NCBI GenBank assembly: GCA_021646465.1
Contig: SOET01000014.1
Location: 24,303-88,302, forward strand
DNA length: 64,000 bases
Source: Candidatus Kuenenia hertensis
Lineage (GTDB): Bacteria > Planctomycetota > Brocadiia > Brocadiales > Brocadiaceae
Direction of reading: 5' to 3'
Part shown: piece after piece, positions 18,038-27,119 of the stretch
Layout: every line of letters starts with the position of its first letter
How positions within the stretch are numbered: position 1 is the first letter of the stretch
Position numbers and translations under genes: made by a program
The notes under the pieces: generated by a model
What the model saw: only the letters and a program-made list of their open reading frames with translations
The model's database searches: none
What the model was told of the DNA's origin: nothing

Positions 18038-18252
18038 TTGCTAAACGTTCAAAAAAAGTGAAGAAAAACAAATATATTGCACCATAAAATACTATTGGAA
18101 ATATATTTGTTTCCAGAGAGCGTCTGTACATCTTAATATAAGGCGTTTATGATAAATAGAACAAACAGAAATTATGGTAAAAGTAAACTATCCTAAATTC
18201 AAGGACTTTTTTGATGAATAATTTCATGCAACATCATTTATCCTTTGTTGGA

Positions 18253-20226
18253 TTAATTTGCGTGTTCCAACTGTTGAATAAGTTTGTTTATACCGGCTGC
18301 CTGATCCTGTTTCGGGTCGAGTTTTATGCTTTCCCTGAGATGAAATAATGCCGCATGCTTGTCTTTTTTGTGTCTCAGCAATACTGCTCCCAGATTCATA
18401 TGGGCATTTGCGTAATCGGGTTTAATCTTTACGGCGGTTTGAAATTCGTGAATGGCATTATCAAATTGCTGCCTGTCGTTATAGAGAATGCCAAGGTCGT
18501 TATGGGCTTCTGCATGGTTTGGTTCCATCGAAACCGCGGTCCTGAATTCCTGTTCCGCCTGATCCATAAAGCCTTTTCGGTAATAGGCGATGCCAAGGTT
18601 ATTATGCGCATCAGGGTAAAAATGGTTTATTGAGATTGCTTTGTTAAATTCCTGAATTGCCTCGTCCAATTTTCTTTGTTTTGTGTATATTACCCCCAAA
18701 TTATTATGTGCCCGTGTGTGCTGGGGGTATATTTCAATGCTTTTTTTATAACATGCAATGGCATCTTCATAACGATACATTTTGTTATAATAAATGCCAA
18801 TATTGTTAAAAAGGTCGGCGTCATTCGGGTCTATTTTTAATGCCTTTTTGTATTCTTCAAATGCGGCGTTGTTATGGTCTCTTTTTTCATAGGCATTTCC
18901 CAGGTTAACATGGCTCCTCGCGCTGTTCGGTGAAACAGAAAGGGTCTTTGACCATAAACGTATCTCGTCTTTCCAATCGGTATTTCTCCGAAGGGTTAAA
19001 TACGCGCTTCCTGCAAGAAGAAAAAATAGCACAAAGAGTATAGGCAGCGAAGCATACGTGGTTGTAATAAATTCAGAAGATTTCCTGTTGTCGTTTTGTT
19101 TAAAAAGATAAGATAAAAAAACGGTGCTTTTTGTTAACAAAATCCCGAAGACCATGCAAATTCCCGCACAGGGAACGTACAAAAACCTTTCCGCCATAAT
19201 ATTGCCCAATGGAATAATATTCATTACGGGAGATAAGGTGATGAAAAACCATAGTATACAAAAGAAAATATATCTGTTTTTCTGTTTTGAACGAAATGTG
19301 AGTATTCCTGTTGCCGTCAAAAGGAATGTCGAAATCCAGAAAGATATTTTGAGAAGAGATGTTGCAACGGGAACGACATAATCCACATTTAGCGGAAAGG
19401 GCAGAAAAAGTAATTTTATGTAATATGCCAGCACGTGTGTCATGGTGAGGAAATTAAAGTAAGGATTCTTCAGCGGCAGGTGTATTTCGGATTCCATCGG
19501 ATTATGAAGGAAATAAAACCTGACCGTAAGGTAGAAAAGTGAAATGAGTATGTATCCGCTATAATAGTGATAAAATTCCGATTTTAGAGAAGTGTACCAT
19601 CGTAATCCGGTGTTTTTTTGTAAAAATGGATGAAAAACAAAGTCGTGTAAAATAATTAACGCGGGTAAAGTAATTGCCATTTCCTTGGAGAAAAGCCCAA
19701 AGAAATAACAAAATAAAGACAAAGGATAATAAAGGGAATATCTGCCTTTGTGTGATTTTAAAAAAAAGAGAAAACTTAGTATCATAAACAGGAACACAAT
19801 CAGGTCTTCACGAAAACCGATCGCATTCACCGATTCTGATAATAATGGGTATGACGAAAACAATAATGCCGAAACAAAGGCGGGTAACTCTTTTTTCAGT
19901 AGCAGAAGGCAAAAGAGAAAGAAGAACATGCAGTTTGCCAAATGTATCAAAACATTTGTGAGGTGGTATCCTGCCGGGTTGGAATTCCAGAAAGTAAAAT
20001 CAATAAAATACGAGAGAGTGACCACAGGACGATACGTCAGTTCGGCGGAAAGTCTAAAATATTTGCTGGTAAAAATATCCGGAAAGTTGCGCCAATGCCG
20101 TATGAAATAATTGTCGACTATAGTGGACTGATCATCATACACAAAGGAATTGTGCAAACAGTTTAAATAAATGACAAATGAGTAAAATAAGAGGATCAGT
20201 GAGCTGTATATGAGGAGCGGGAACAT
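18253..20226 (-). CDS. Integral membrane TPR protein (Tmtc/O-mannosyltransferase-like)
   Basis: The first half (residues about 1-400) has about ten hydrophobic segments. An early SFVYDDQ motif resembles the acidic first-loop motif of GT-C glycosyltransferases. The second half (about 420-650) contains about six TPR units such as NLGNAYEKRDHNNAAFEEYKKAL. Proteins of this build are candidates for membrane glycosyltransferases or assembly scaffolds; the substrate is unknown. The frame can be read from 20250, but the first 8 codons (MMNYKKSG) come from a family A repeat end (20222-20246). I prefer ATG 20226 (MFPLLIYSS). Confidence 0.75.
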   Translation of the reverse strand: MFPLLIYSSLILLFYSFVIYLNCLHNSFVYDDQSTIVDNYFIRHWRNFPDIFTSKYFRLSAELTYRPVVTLSYFIDFTFWNSNPAGYHLTNVLIHLANCMFFFLFCLLLLKKELPAFVSALLFSSYPLLSESVNAIGFREDLIVFLFMILSFLFFLKSHKGRYSLYYPLSLFCYFFGLFSKEMAITLPALIILHDFVFHPFLQKNTGLRWYTSLKSEFYHYYSGYILISLFYLTVRFYFLHNPMESEIHLPLKNPYFNFLTMTHVLAYYIKLLFLPFPLNVDYVVPVATSLLKISFWISTFLLTATGILTFRSKQKNRYIFFCILWFFITLSPVMNIIPLGNIMAERFLYVPCAGICMVFGILLTKSTVFLSYLFKQNDNRKSSEFITTTYASLPILFVLFFLLAGSAYLTLRRNTDWKDEIRLWSKTLSVSPNSARSHVNLGNAYEKRDHNNAAFEEYKKALKIDPNDADLFNNIGIYYNKMYRYEDAIACYKKSIEIYPQHTRAHNNLGVIYTKQRKLDEAIQEFNKAISINHFYPDAHNNLGIAYYRKGFMDQAEQEFRTAVSMEPNHAEAHNDLGILYNDRQQFDNAIHEFQTAVKIKPDYANAHMNLGAVLLRHKKDKHAALFHLRESIKLDPKQDQAAGINKLIQQLEHAN

Positions 20227-20246
20227 TCCCGATTTTTTATAATTCA
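20222..20246. repeat. Single family A repeat end overlapping the start of the TPR gene
   Basis: AACATTCCCGATTTTTTATAA matches the family A end with two or three changes. No partner end is clear; a weaker match, GCATTCCCAAATTTTTGCAA, lies at about 20625. If translation starts upstream at 20250 or 20247, the repeat end becomes coding sequence. Confidence 0.55.
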
Positions 20247-20250
20247 TCAT

Positions 20251-20941
20251 TTATTATGTTTCGACGGAGTTTATCCTGAGCGGTAAAGAGATTCATCCCT
20301 GCCTGTCGGCAGACTGGGACTCCGCTCAGAATGACAAAGCTTGTCCTGAGTGAAGCGAACGGAGCGAAGGGTTCAGCATGGCGCTTACCGTCATCTGAGC
20401 ACATTCGCAGGCTCAGTCGGGTTTTTCTTACCCGACAAAGCCTTATTTGCCCGACAATCCGTTTTTACCTAAAAAATACTTTTTTCCGGCAGGCAATGCC
20501 GTGCCCTACATTGTGCTAATCTGTGGATTATTTTCATCCCTCTTTGTGATTGCTAAATCATGGATGTTTCCTATTGTATTGTCGGGTAAGCCTGCCTGTA
20601 AAATTGAACGAAACACACAATGGGAGCATTCCCAAATTTTTGCAAATTCATCAATCGTGACGGAAGCCCCTTGCGGGTTCAGATTTGTAATCTGAACCCA
20701 ATAGTTTATGTGATTAATAGCGATATATACATTTCATGGCTAAATTACCACGCATGAAACGTGGGGTTCAGGTCACAGACCTGAACCCGCCGGGGGTCAA
20801 TATACAGGCGAGACTTGTAGAGACGCATAGCAATGCGTCTCTACAACAAATGCATACCCAAACTGGAGTTTGGGAACGAGCCGTGTAAATATTTTTTCAA
20901 ATTCTATTGCCCCTGTTTTTGTGCATGATGTGGAACCTGCT
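20251..20941. other. Intergenic region full of degenerate repeats
   Basis: No gene is seen. It holds remains of the general repeat text found elsewhere in the window (GTCCTGAGTGAAGCGAA and ACCCGACAAAGCC types), the C1 element, and a half element of family B. The half element contains TGTAGAGA palindrome 20816-20845 and a TTTGGGAACGAGCCGTGTAA end at about 20866-20887. Confidence 0.6.
20673..20790. repeat. Family C inverted-repeat element C1
   Basis: About 118 bp. The two ends each form a hairpin, GGGTTCAGATTTGTAATCTG at one side and CAGGTCACAGACCTGAACCC at the other, and GCGGGTTCAG/CTGAACCCGC makes the outer inverted repeat. The middle has AATAGCGATATATACATTTC. Closely similar copies are at 33624-33741 and 32725-32952 (interrupted), and a diverged one at 43982-44120. 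Confidence 0.75.
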
Positions 20942-23185
20942 TCATATTTCGAAAACTTTACGTACAGAAGTCAACACATCTTCCAGTTCATAAGGTTTTG
21001 TTACAACAAAGTCAGGTTGTAAGTGTTCATTCTTGTATTTTTCTGTTATATCTAAAAAGCCGGTAATAATGCCGATTTTCGGTTTCTTTTCCAGTGTTTC
21101 TGAAAATTTTATAATTTCCCATCCGGAGACGTCCGGTATTCCGATATCACAGAGCACGAGATCAAAACATTCTTTTGCTAACAAATCGATGGCCTTGCAG
21201 CCCTCATTAACATATTGAACAATATATCCATGATCAGAAAGAAAATTTTTCACGATATTGCCGATAACCAATTCGTCTTCAACTACAAGAATACGATGCG
21301 AATTCTTTTTTTTGTCTTTGTAGTCTTTTGCCGTAGTTTTTAATGGTATTACTTTTACCTCTGCCTCTGCAGTTGAGGGAAATTTCATGGTAAAGATGCT
21401 GCCTTTTTCCGGTTGGCTTTGTATTTCTATTGTGCCTCCGTGCCTCCTGACAATACCATACACGACGCTCATTCCCAGCCCCATTCCCTTTTTTTTATTG
21501 GTAAAAAAAGGATCAAATATCTTCTTCATTACTTCATCAGACATGCCAATGCCGGTGTCGGCAATGCGGAGAAAAACATTGCCGTTACTTTGCCATGTAG
21601 AAAGGGAAATAGTGCCTCCTTCAGGCATTGCGTCAAAGGCGTTCATGAAAATATTTAATATCACCTCCCTTAATTCCGCGGGATTGCCCATTATGTTTGG
21701 CACTTTCTTAAGACCTTCACGATTAAATTCATATTTTAATCCTTCGCCTTCAGCCATGTCCTTCCATCTTGGTTTGGTAAAAATCACCACATTTTCTGCT
21801 ATATCATTTATATTTACCGGGATCATCTTTTTCGGGTTACTTGATGTCCTGGTAAATTCGTTCATCCTGCGGACAACTTCAGCGCCATCCTTGCATGATT
21901 TGCGAATTATGGCAAGTTCTTCCAGTAATTTCTCTCTGCCTTTGTTCTGCCGGATTAAGAGCTGAATATTTGCGTCAATGATGGTAAGGATGTTATTAAA
22001 TTCATGCGCAATACCCGTTGCCATAACTCCCAGACCTTGCAATGTTTTCGACTGAAGGAGTTCCTCCTGCATTTTTTTCAGATCTGTTATATCGGTAGAA
22101 ATACACCCGATTGCATACATCGCGCTCTCAGCATTATATAAGGGAAATGTAGTGGAAATAAAAGTGTGTTGTACATCGTTAAAAACTATTTGCACCTCAC
22201 TTTTTAATGGATGTTTCGCTTCTAAAACCTTTTTTTCCTGCAGTTCAATTTTATCTGCTGAATCGCCGGGGAAAACATCATGAATGGTCTTACCTGTTAC
22301 CTCGTTCAATTTTTTATGAATAAAATTTTCATATGCGCTGTTAATTAAGATATAACGCCCGTTCAGGTCTTTTATCGATATGAGGGCGGAGGAATTGTTA
22401 ATAACTGAACGATATTTTAATTCGCTTTTGATCAGTTCGGCCATGTTATGTTTGCTGCAATGTAATTCTCTTACAATAATATCCGCCATACTATTGAAGC
22501 TGTGCGCAAGCTCTCCTAATTCATCATCCCTGTGCAGTGAAACTCTTTCTTCAAGTTTTCCCGCAGAAAACATATCGGTAACATATTTTAATTTTTGAAC
22601 AGGCCTTGAAATCGACAAGGCAAATAATGTCCCTATGTACGATACGAGTAAACAGCATGAAACGTTTAAAGTCAAAGATACGGTTCTTAACGTTTTTAAA
22701 GGCGCAAACAATTCTGCTTTGTTGATTTCCGCGATTAATATCCACTGATATTCAGGAATATAAATTGAAACCCCCACAGTCTGAAATCCCCGGTAATCTG
22801 TATAAATCCCTGTTATTTCCTGTGATGACCCAAGTATTTTACGCACGGGTTCGGTATCTACTCTCTGCCGTAGCGAGGCGTTTTGAATGAATCGTGATTC
22901 GGTAATCATCACCTTGTCTTTGTTTACCAGGTACACCTCGCCTGTATCTCCCAAATTCCGGTAATCAGCGGTGATTTCATTTATCGCCGATAAATCATAG
23001 CAGATGGTAAGATATCCTAATAATACGTTTTGCGTGTCTGTAAGAGCATGTAGGGGAGATATAATGTAAAAACTCTTTTTTTTACAGAAATTGCAAAAGT
23101 AAGGATTATAAATGTGTGCCTTGTTATTCGTAAAGTTCAGGTTGGCAATAAAATCTTTATCCGGGAAAATATCTTCGCCCGCCAT
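20942..23185 (-). CDS. Hybrid sensor histidine kinase, main part (Cache-HAMP-PAS-HisKA-HATPase-REC)
   Basis: 747 codons from the first in-frame ATG. Residues 1-160 are the distal part of an extracytoplasmic dCache sensor and about 165-192 a membrane helix. HAMP is about 193-245 (SRPVQKL, DELGELAHSF) and PAS about 258-370. HisKA has H394 in GIAHEFNN, and HATPase has N and G boxes including KKGMGLGMSVV. A REC domain covers about 630-747, with LVVEDE, LCDIGIPD and TKPYE. The open frame continues upstream without an ATG as DFCSDGYIREYFEG and onwards, where it should join the fragment at 23186-23574. The gene as read is therefore frameshifted. The kinase core resembles the one at 61392-62666. Confidence 0.85.
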   Translation of the reverse strand: MAGEDIFPDKDFIANLNFTNNKAHIYNPYFCNFCKKKSFYIISPLHALTDTQNVLLGYLTICYDLSAINEITADYRNLGDTGEVYLVNKDKVMITESRFIQNASLRQRVDTEPVRKILGSSQEITGIYTDYRGFQTVGVSIYIPEYQWILIAEINKAELFAPLKTLRTVSLTLNVSCCLLVSYIGTLFALSISRPVQKLKYVTDMFSAGKLEERVSLHRDDELGELAHSFNSMADIIVRELHCSKHNMAELIKSELKYRSVINNSSALISIKDLNGRYILINSAYENFIHKKLNEVTGKTIHDVFPGDSADKIELQEKKVLEAKHPLKSEVQIVFNDVQHTFISTTFPLYNAESAMYAIGCISTDITDLKKMQEELLQSKTLQGLGVMATGIAHEFNNILTIIDANIQLLIRQNKGREKLLEELAIIRKSCKDGAEVVRRMNEFTRTSSNPKKMIPVNINDIAENVVIFTKPRWKDMAEGEGLKYEFNREGLKKVPNIMGNPAELREVILNIFMNAFDAMPEGGTISLSTWQSNGNVFLRIADTGIGMSDEVMKKIFDPFFTNKKKGMGLGMSVVYGIVRRHGGTIEIQSQPEKGSIFTMKFPSTAEAEVKVIPLKTTAKDYKDKKKNSHRILVVEDELVIGNIVKNFLSDHGYIVQYVNEGCKAIDLLAKECFDLVLCDIGIPDVSGWEIIKFSETLEKKPKIGIITGFLDITEKYKNEHLQPDFVVTKPYELEDVLTSVRKVFEI

Positions 23186-23574
23186 TACTTCATCCGTTGA
23201 CGCGACAATTTTATACTCAGTATCTGTGATATGGATACCTAACGCATGACGATCTAAAGGTAATTTGACGGTTTTTAAATAGTTATTTAATGTTTTAATA
23301 ACGGCTTGAGAGTTTTTCCCCTGCTTTATTCCCTCAAAGTATTCTCTTATGTACCCGTCGCTGCAGAAATCAATTGTTCTGTTCTTTTTTGAATCGATAC
23401 GTGAAAATAAATAATTACTTTTTGCCTGTGCGATTCTTTTAACCGATGTATTTCACGGTCACGGAGTAATGACCTCATGTGACAATAATAAAGTACGGTG
23501 AGAAGGGTAATTGGTATAATTGAGATGCAAAGTCCGAAGAGTAATAATTTCCTTTTTATATTAAGAAGTTTCAT
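23186..23574 (-). pseudogene. N-terminal part of the hybrid kinase, separated by a frameshift
   Basis: An ATG at 23574 opens MKLLNIKRKLLLFGL, a membrane helix, then the first helix of a dCache domain, and stops at 23347 after KRTEQLISAATGT. The neighbouring frame reads KNRTIDFCSDGYIREYFEG across the same bases and runs on into the main kinase frame. A one-base change in or near the A6/T6 run at about 23383-23390 would restore one protein of about 876 residues. It is either a real mutation or a sequencing error in the homopolymer. Confidence 0.75.
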
Positions 23575-23684
23575 TTATTTTTTATGGAGAAAGCCTGATT
23601 AAAAAAACTGTAAGGAAAATGTAGTGTATAAATATATAATGCAGTGTACTATTTTAAGAATAAAAGTCAATATATTAGGGGGGG

Positions 23685-23943
23685 GCATTCCCGATTTTTT
23701 GTAAAAGTATATTAATTTAAGGTTTGGTCAGACAAAACAGATTTATCAATCCAGTCCTCCCCCTTTATCCCCCTCCGGAGGGGGACAAAGGGGGAGGACT
23801 GGATGAATGGGTCTGCTTCGTCCATTCGGCAAAGTTTACGCTGAGCATACGAAGCCCTCAGGACAGGCTTTGACCTGTCCTGCATTGGTTGTTGTAGAGA
23901 CAGGTTTAAAACCTGTCTCTACTTTACAAAAAATCGGGAATGC
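23685..23943. repeat. Family A element, uninterrupted copy A3
   Basis: The ends GCATTCCCGATTTTTTGTAA and TTACAAAAAATCGGGAATGC face each other 259 bp apart. The interior equals A1 without the B1 insertion and includes GTATATTAATTTAAGG, the empty target site. Near its right end it carries a palindrome TGTAGAGACAGG...CCTGTCTCTAC. It lies between the kinase gene start and the exporter operon. Confidence 0.8.
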
Positions 23944-24042
23944 ACCCATATATTAGATGTGAATGGATAATTATATATAATATATAGTTGCATGAAACAA
24001 GATATATCATAATTTGTATCCGGGGGTTCTGGTTGAAGACCA

Positions 24043-25257
24043 ATGACTGATGATCTGACAAAGCTTCGCATCGATAAATCAAAATTTCAGGTGCGTCGCA
24101 GGAAAAAAATACAAGGAATTCCCCTCTTTATTATTGCAGGGATTGTTATTGTTGGGGGGATTCTATACGGAACGGGTATTATAAAACCCGCCGTTCAGGT
24201 GCGTGTATCAAATGTTTCTACCATTTTCCCATCACAGACGTTTACCCTTTTAAATGCGAGCGGATATGTCGTCGCTCAGCGGAAATCCGCCGTAGCATCA
24301 AAGATCACCAGTTGGCTTGTGTCCTTATCGGTGGAAGAAGGAAGCAGGGTAAAAAAAGGAGATATTATTGCATGCCTGGAAAACAATGATGCAGAAGCGG
24401 CGCTGAAAAGAGCGAAGGCGGACTTGAATGCTGCCAGATATCGGCTCAGACAAGCAGAAGCAGAGCTTACTGAGGCGAAACTTTCGTATGACAGAACAAC
24501 GGAGCTTCTGCAAAAGGGAGTCGTTTCACCATCTGAATACGATATAGCAGAAGCAAAATACAAACTTTCTATTGCAAAGGTTGAAGAAGGGAAGGCTGCT
24601 ATACGCGCAAGCAAAGCGGCAGTAAATGAGGCGAGGGTAAACCTTGATTATACTTTTTTACGCGCTCCTTTTGATGCGGTGGTATTAACAAAAAATGCCG
24701 ATGTCGGCGATATAGTTACTCCCGTGGGTGCGGCGGTAAATGCCAGAGCGTCAGTCGTGTCAATTGCCGACCTTGATTCTCTTCAGGCGGAGGTTGACGT
24801 GTCTGAATCAAATATAGGACAGGTACGCGTGGGGCAACCATGTGAAATTCAACTGGATGCTTTGCCAAATGAAAGGTTTCTCGGAAAAGTACATATGATT
24901 GTGCCTACTGCGGACAGGACAAAGGCCTCGGTATTGGTAAAGGTCGCATTTGTCGATAAAGATGACCGCGTCATGCCGGAGATGAGTGCGAAGGTTGCAT
25001 TCTTAACACGGCAGACAACGGATGATGAACGAAAGCCCATAAAAGCGGTTCCCGTAACAGCGGTCAGGACAATCGGGGGGAAAAATAGTATCTATGCGAT
25101 AAAAAACAACCGGTTAGAGGAAAAAACCGTGAGCACGGGAAGGCGTTATGATTCTATGGTGGAGATAGTATCGGGCATAGAAGGCGATGAGAAAATAGTA
25201 ACGAACTGGAATAAAAAGATGAAAAGCGGCAGGAAAGTAAAAATAGCTGAGGAATAA
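24043..25257 (+). CDS. Efflux periplasmic adaptor (HlyD/MacA family)
   Basis: Encodes 404 residues. It has a single membrane helix at about 28-46, then a lipoyl/barrel-sandwich domain split by a long alpha-hairpin (about 110-195, Ala/Glu/Lys-rich). A second lipoyl half follows (LDYTFLRAPFDAVV), then beta-barrel and membrane-proximal domains. MacA-like adaptors link an inner-membrane ABC transporter to an outer-membrane exit duct. It is followed by an ATPase and two FtsX-type permeases in one plus-strand operon. No outer-membrane TolC-like gene is in the window. Confidence 0.87.
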   Translation: MTDDLTKLRIDKSKFQVRRRKKIQGIPLFIIAGIVIVGGILYGTGIIKPAVQVRVSNVSTIFPSQTFTLLNASGYVVAQRKSAVASKITSWLVSLSVEEGSRVKKGDIIACLENNDAEAALKRAKADLNAARYRLRQAEAELTEAKLSYDRTTELLQKGVVSPSEYDIAEAKYKLSIAKVEEGKAAIRASKAAVNEARVNLDYTFLRAPFDAVVLTKNADVGDIVTPVGAAVNARASVVSIADLDSLQAEVDVSESNIGQVRVGQPCEIQLDALPNERFLGKVHMIVPTADRTKASVLVKVAFVDKDDRVMPEMSAKVAFLTRQTTDDERKPIKAVPVTAVRTIGGKNSIYAIKNNRLEEKTVSTGRRYDSMVEIVSGIEGDEKIVTNWNKKMKSGRKVKIAEE

Positions 25258-25282
25258 TGGGAACATTCCCGGAATTAAATAA

Positions 25283-25987
25283 ATGAACATGAATGATTCG
25301 ATTGTATCCATTCAAAATGTGACAAAAACCTATAAGAGGGGAAGCGAGGTAATACATGTGCTGGAAAACATTTCCCTGGATATCGGACAAGGCGAGTACC
25401 TGGCGCTTATGGGGCCTTCCGGTTCCGGGAAAAGTACACTTTTAAACCTCATTGCCGGTCTTGATCAGGCAGACAGCGGCAGCATAGAAGTAGGCGGCAT
25501 TGATATTACTGCTTTATCAGAGTCAGAACTTGCGCGGTGGCGCGCCGGGAATGTGGGATTCATATTTCAGTTTTACAACCTTATTCCCGTTCTTACGGCA
25601 TATGAGAATGTTGAATTGCCTCTTATACTGACCAGCCTTTCCGGCCATGAACGGAAAGAACACGTGTATACCGCTTTAAAAGTGGTAAATATGGAAGACA
25701 GGCTGAGACACTATCCTTCCCAACTCTCCGGCGGCCAGCAGCAGCGGGTTGCGATTGCAAGGGCGATCGTAACCGATCCGACGATACTTGTCGCTGATGA
25801 ACCGACCGGAGATCTGGACAGGGCTTCCGCGGAAAACGTGCTTGAACTTATGGACCGTTTAAACAGGGATATGGGGAAAACTATTATTATGGTGACCCAT
25901 GACCCCTGGGCGGGAAACAAGGCGCATAACATGAGGCATCTGGACAAGGGAGTCTTGAGCAATGATTATCAGGATTCTCATTCGTAA
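25283..25987 (+). CDS. ABC transporter ATP-binding protein, LolD/MacB type
   Basis: Encodes 234 residues with Walker A GPSGSGKST (about residue 41), signature LSGGQQQRVAIARA (about 145), Walker B ILVADEPTGDLD (about 167) and MVTHDPWAG. This DEPTGDLD form is typical of the LolD/MacB/FtsE group that works with FtsX-like permeases. It overlaps the next permease gene by 26 bp. The operon may export peptides or macrolide-like compounds, or pull lipoproteins from the membrane. Confidence 0.88.
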   Translation: MNMNDSIVSIQNVTKTYKRGSEVIHVLENISLDIGQGEYLALMGPSGSGKSTLLNLIAGLDQADSGSIEVGGIDITALSESELARWRAGNVGFIFQFYNLIPVLTAYENVELPLILTSLSGHERKEHVYTALKVVNMEDRLRHYPSQLSGGQQQRVAIARAIVTDPTILVADEPTGDLDRASAENVLELMDRLNRDMGKTIIMVTHDPWAGNKAHNMRHLDKGVLSNDYQDSHS

Positions 25988-27116
25988 CGCATTCCGCCAT
26001 AAACTCCGCAGTATCCTGACCATAACAGGTATAGCAATCGCTATTCTTGCCTATGGATTACTTCATACCGTCATAGACGCATGGTATGCAGGGGTTGCGG
26101 CTTCTTCGGCAAACCGGCTTGTGACGAGAAATTCAATATCGCTTGTTTTTCGCCTGCCGCTGTCGTATCGTGAGAAAATCCGCTCCGTTGACGGTGTTGA
26201 AATTGTTTCCTATGGCAATTGGTTTGGCGGATATTACAGGGATGAAAAGGATTTTTTTGCGAATTTTGCCGTAGAACCTGTTTCCTATCTTAACCTCTAT
26301 CCGGAATATAAAATAGCAGAAAGGGAAAAAACTTCGTTTCTCAAAAACAGAAAGGGATGCATTGCCGGGAAGAAATTAACAGAGAGATTTGGCTGGGAGG
26401 TAGGGGATAGTATTACGTTAACAGGCACCATTTATCCGGGGAAATGGGAATTTGTCCTAAGCGCCGTTTATAAAGGAAAGCATAAAAATGTGGACGAGAC
26501 AATGTTTTTTTTCCATTGGGATTATTTGAATGAGACACTAAAGAAAGAACGTCCTTTTTCTGCCGATAATGTAGGATTTTATATGATCGGTATCGATAAA
26601 CCTGAAAATGCGGCTTCCATCGCAGAGGCTATCGATACAACATTTAAGAATTCATTAGCGGAAACGCTTACCGAAACGGAAAAGGCTTTTCAACTCGGGT
26701 TTGTAGCCATGAGCGAGACCATACTGAAAGCTATACAATTGGTCTCGTTTGTGATCATTGTGATTATTCTGGTAGTTGTTGCAAACACCATGGTAATGTC
26801 GGTGCGCGAGCGTACCGCGGAATACGCCGTATTAAAAACCATAGGTTTTTCAGGGGGACATATTGCGGCGCTTATCATCGGGGAATCAATGACGATTACA
26901 TTAATCGGAGGTGTCTTTGGCATCCTGGCAACATATCCGGCAGCAACAGTATTTTCAAATGCCGTGGGGGATTATTTCCCGGTATTTAATATTACGAAAG
27001 GAACCATTTTGATGGATGCGGCTGTTACGGTAATCGTAGGATTATCCGCTGGTGTAGTGCCGGCGTGGGGGGCAATGAGCATCAGAATAGCTGAAGGACT
27101 GCGAAGGATAGGCTGA
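25962..27116 (+). CDS. FtsX/MacB-type ABC transporter permease, first copy
   Basis: Encodes 384 residues. A first helix (about 15-37) is followed by a large periplasmic domain (about 40-260) and three C-terminal helices (about 265-380) with the FtsX motif region TAEYAVLKTIGFS. This four-helix plan is the MacB/LolC plan. It starts inside the end of the ATPase gene and is followed 3 bp later by a second permease gene, suggesting a heterodimeric transporter. Confidence 0.87.
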   Translation: MIIRILIRNAFRHKLRSILTITGIAIAILAYGLLHTVIDAWYAGVAASSANRLVTRNSISLVFRLPLSYREKIRSVDGVEIVSYGNWFGGYYRDEKDFFANFAVEPVSYLNLYPEYKIAEREKTSFLKNRKGCIAGKKLTERFGWEVGDSITLTGTIYPGKWEFVLSAVYKGKHKNVDETMFFFHWDYLNETLKKERPFSADNVGFYMIGIDKPENAASIAEAIDTTFKNSLAETLTETEKAFQLGFVAMSETILKAIQLVSFVIIVIILVVVANTMVMSVRERTAEYAVLKTIGFSGGHIAALIIGESMTITLIGGVFGILATYPAATVFSNAVGDYFPVFNITKGTILMDAAVTVIVGLSAGVVPAWGAMSIRIAEGLRRIG

Positions 27117-27119
27117 AAA

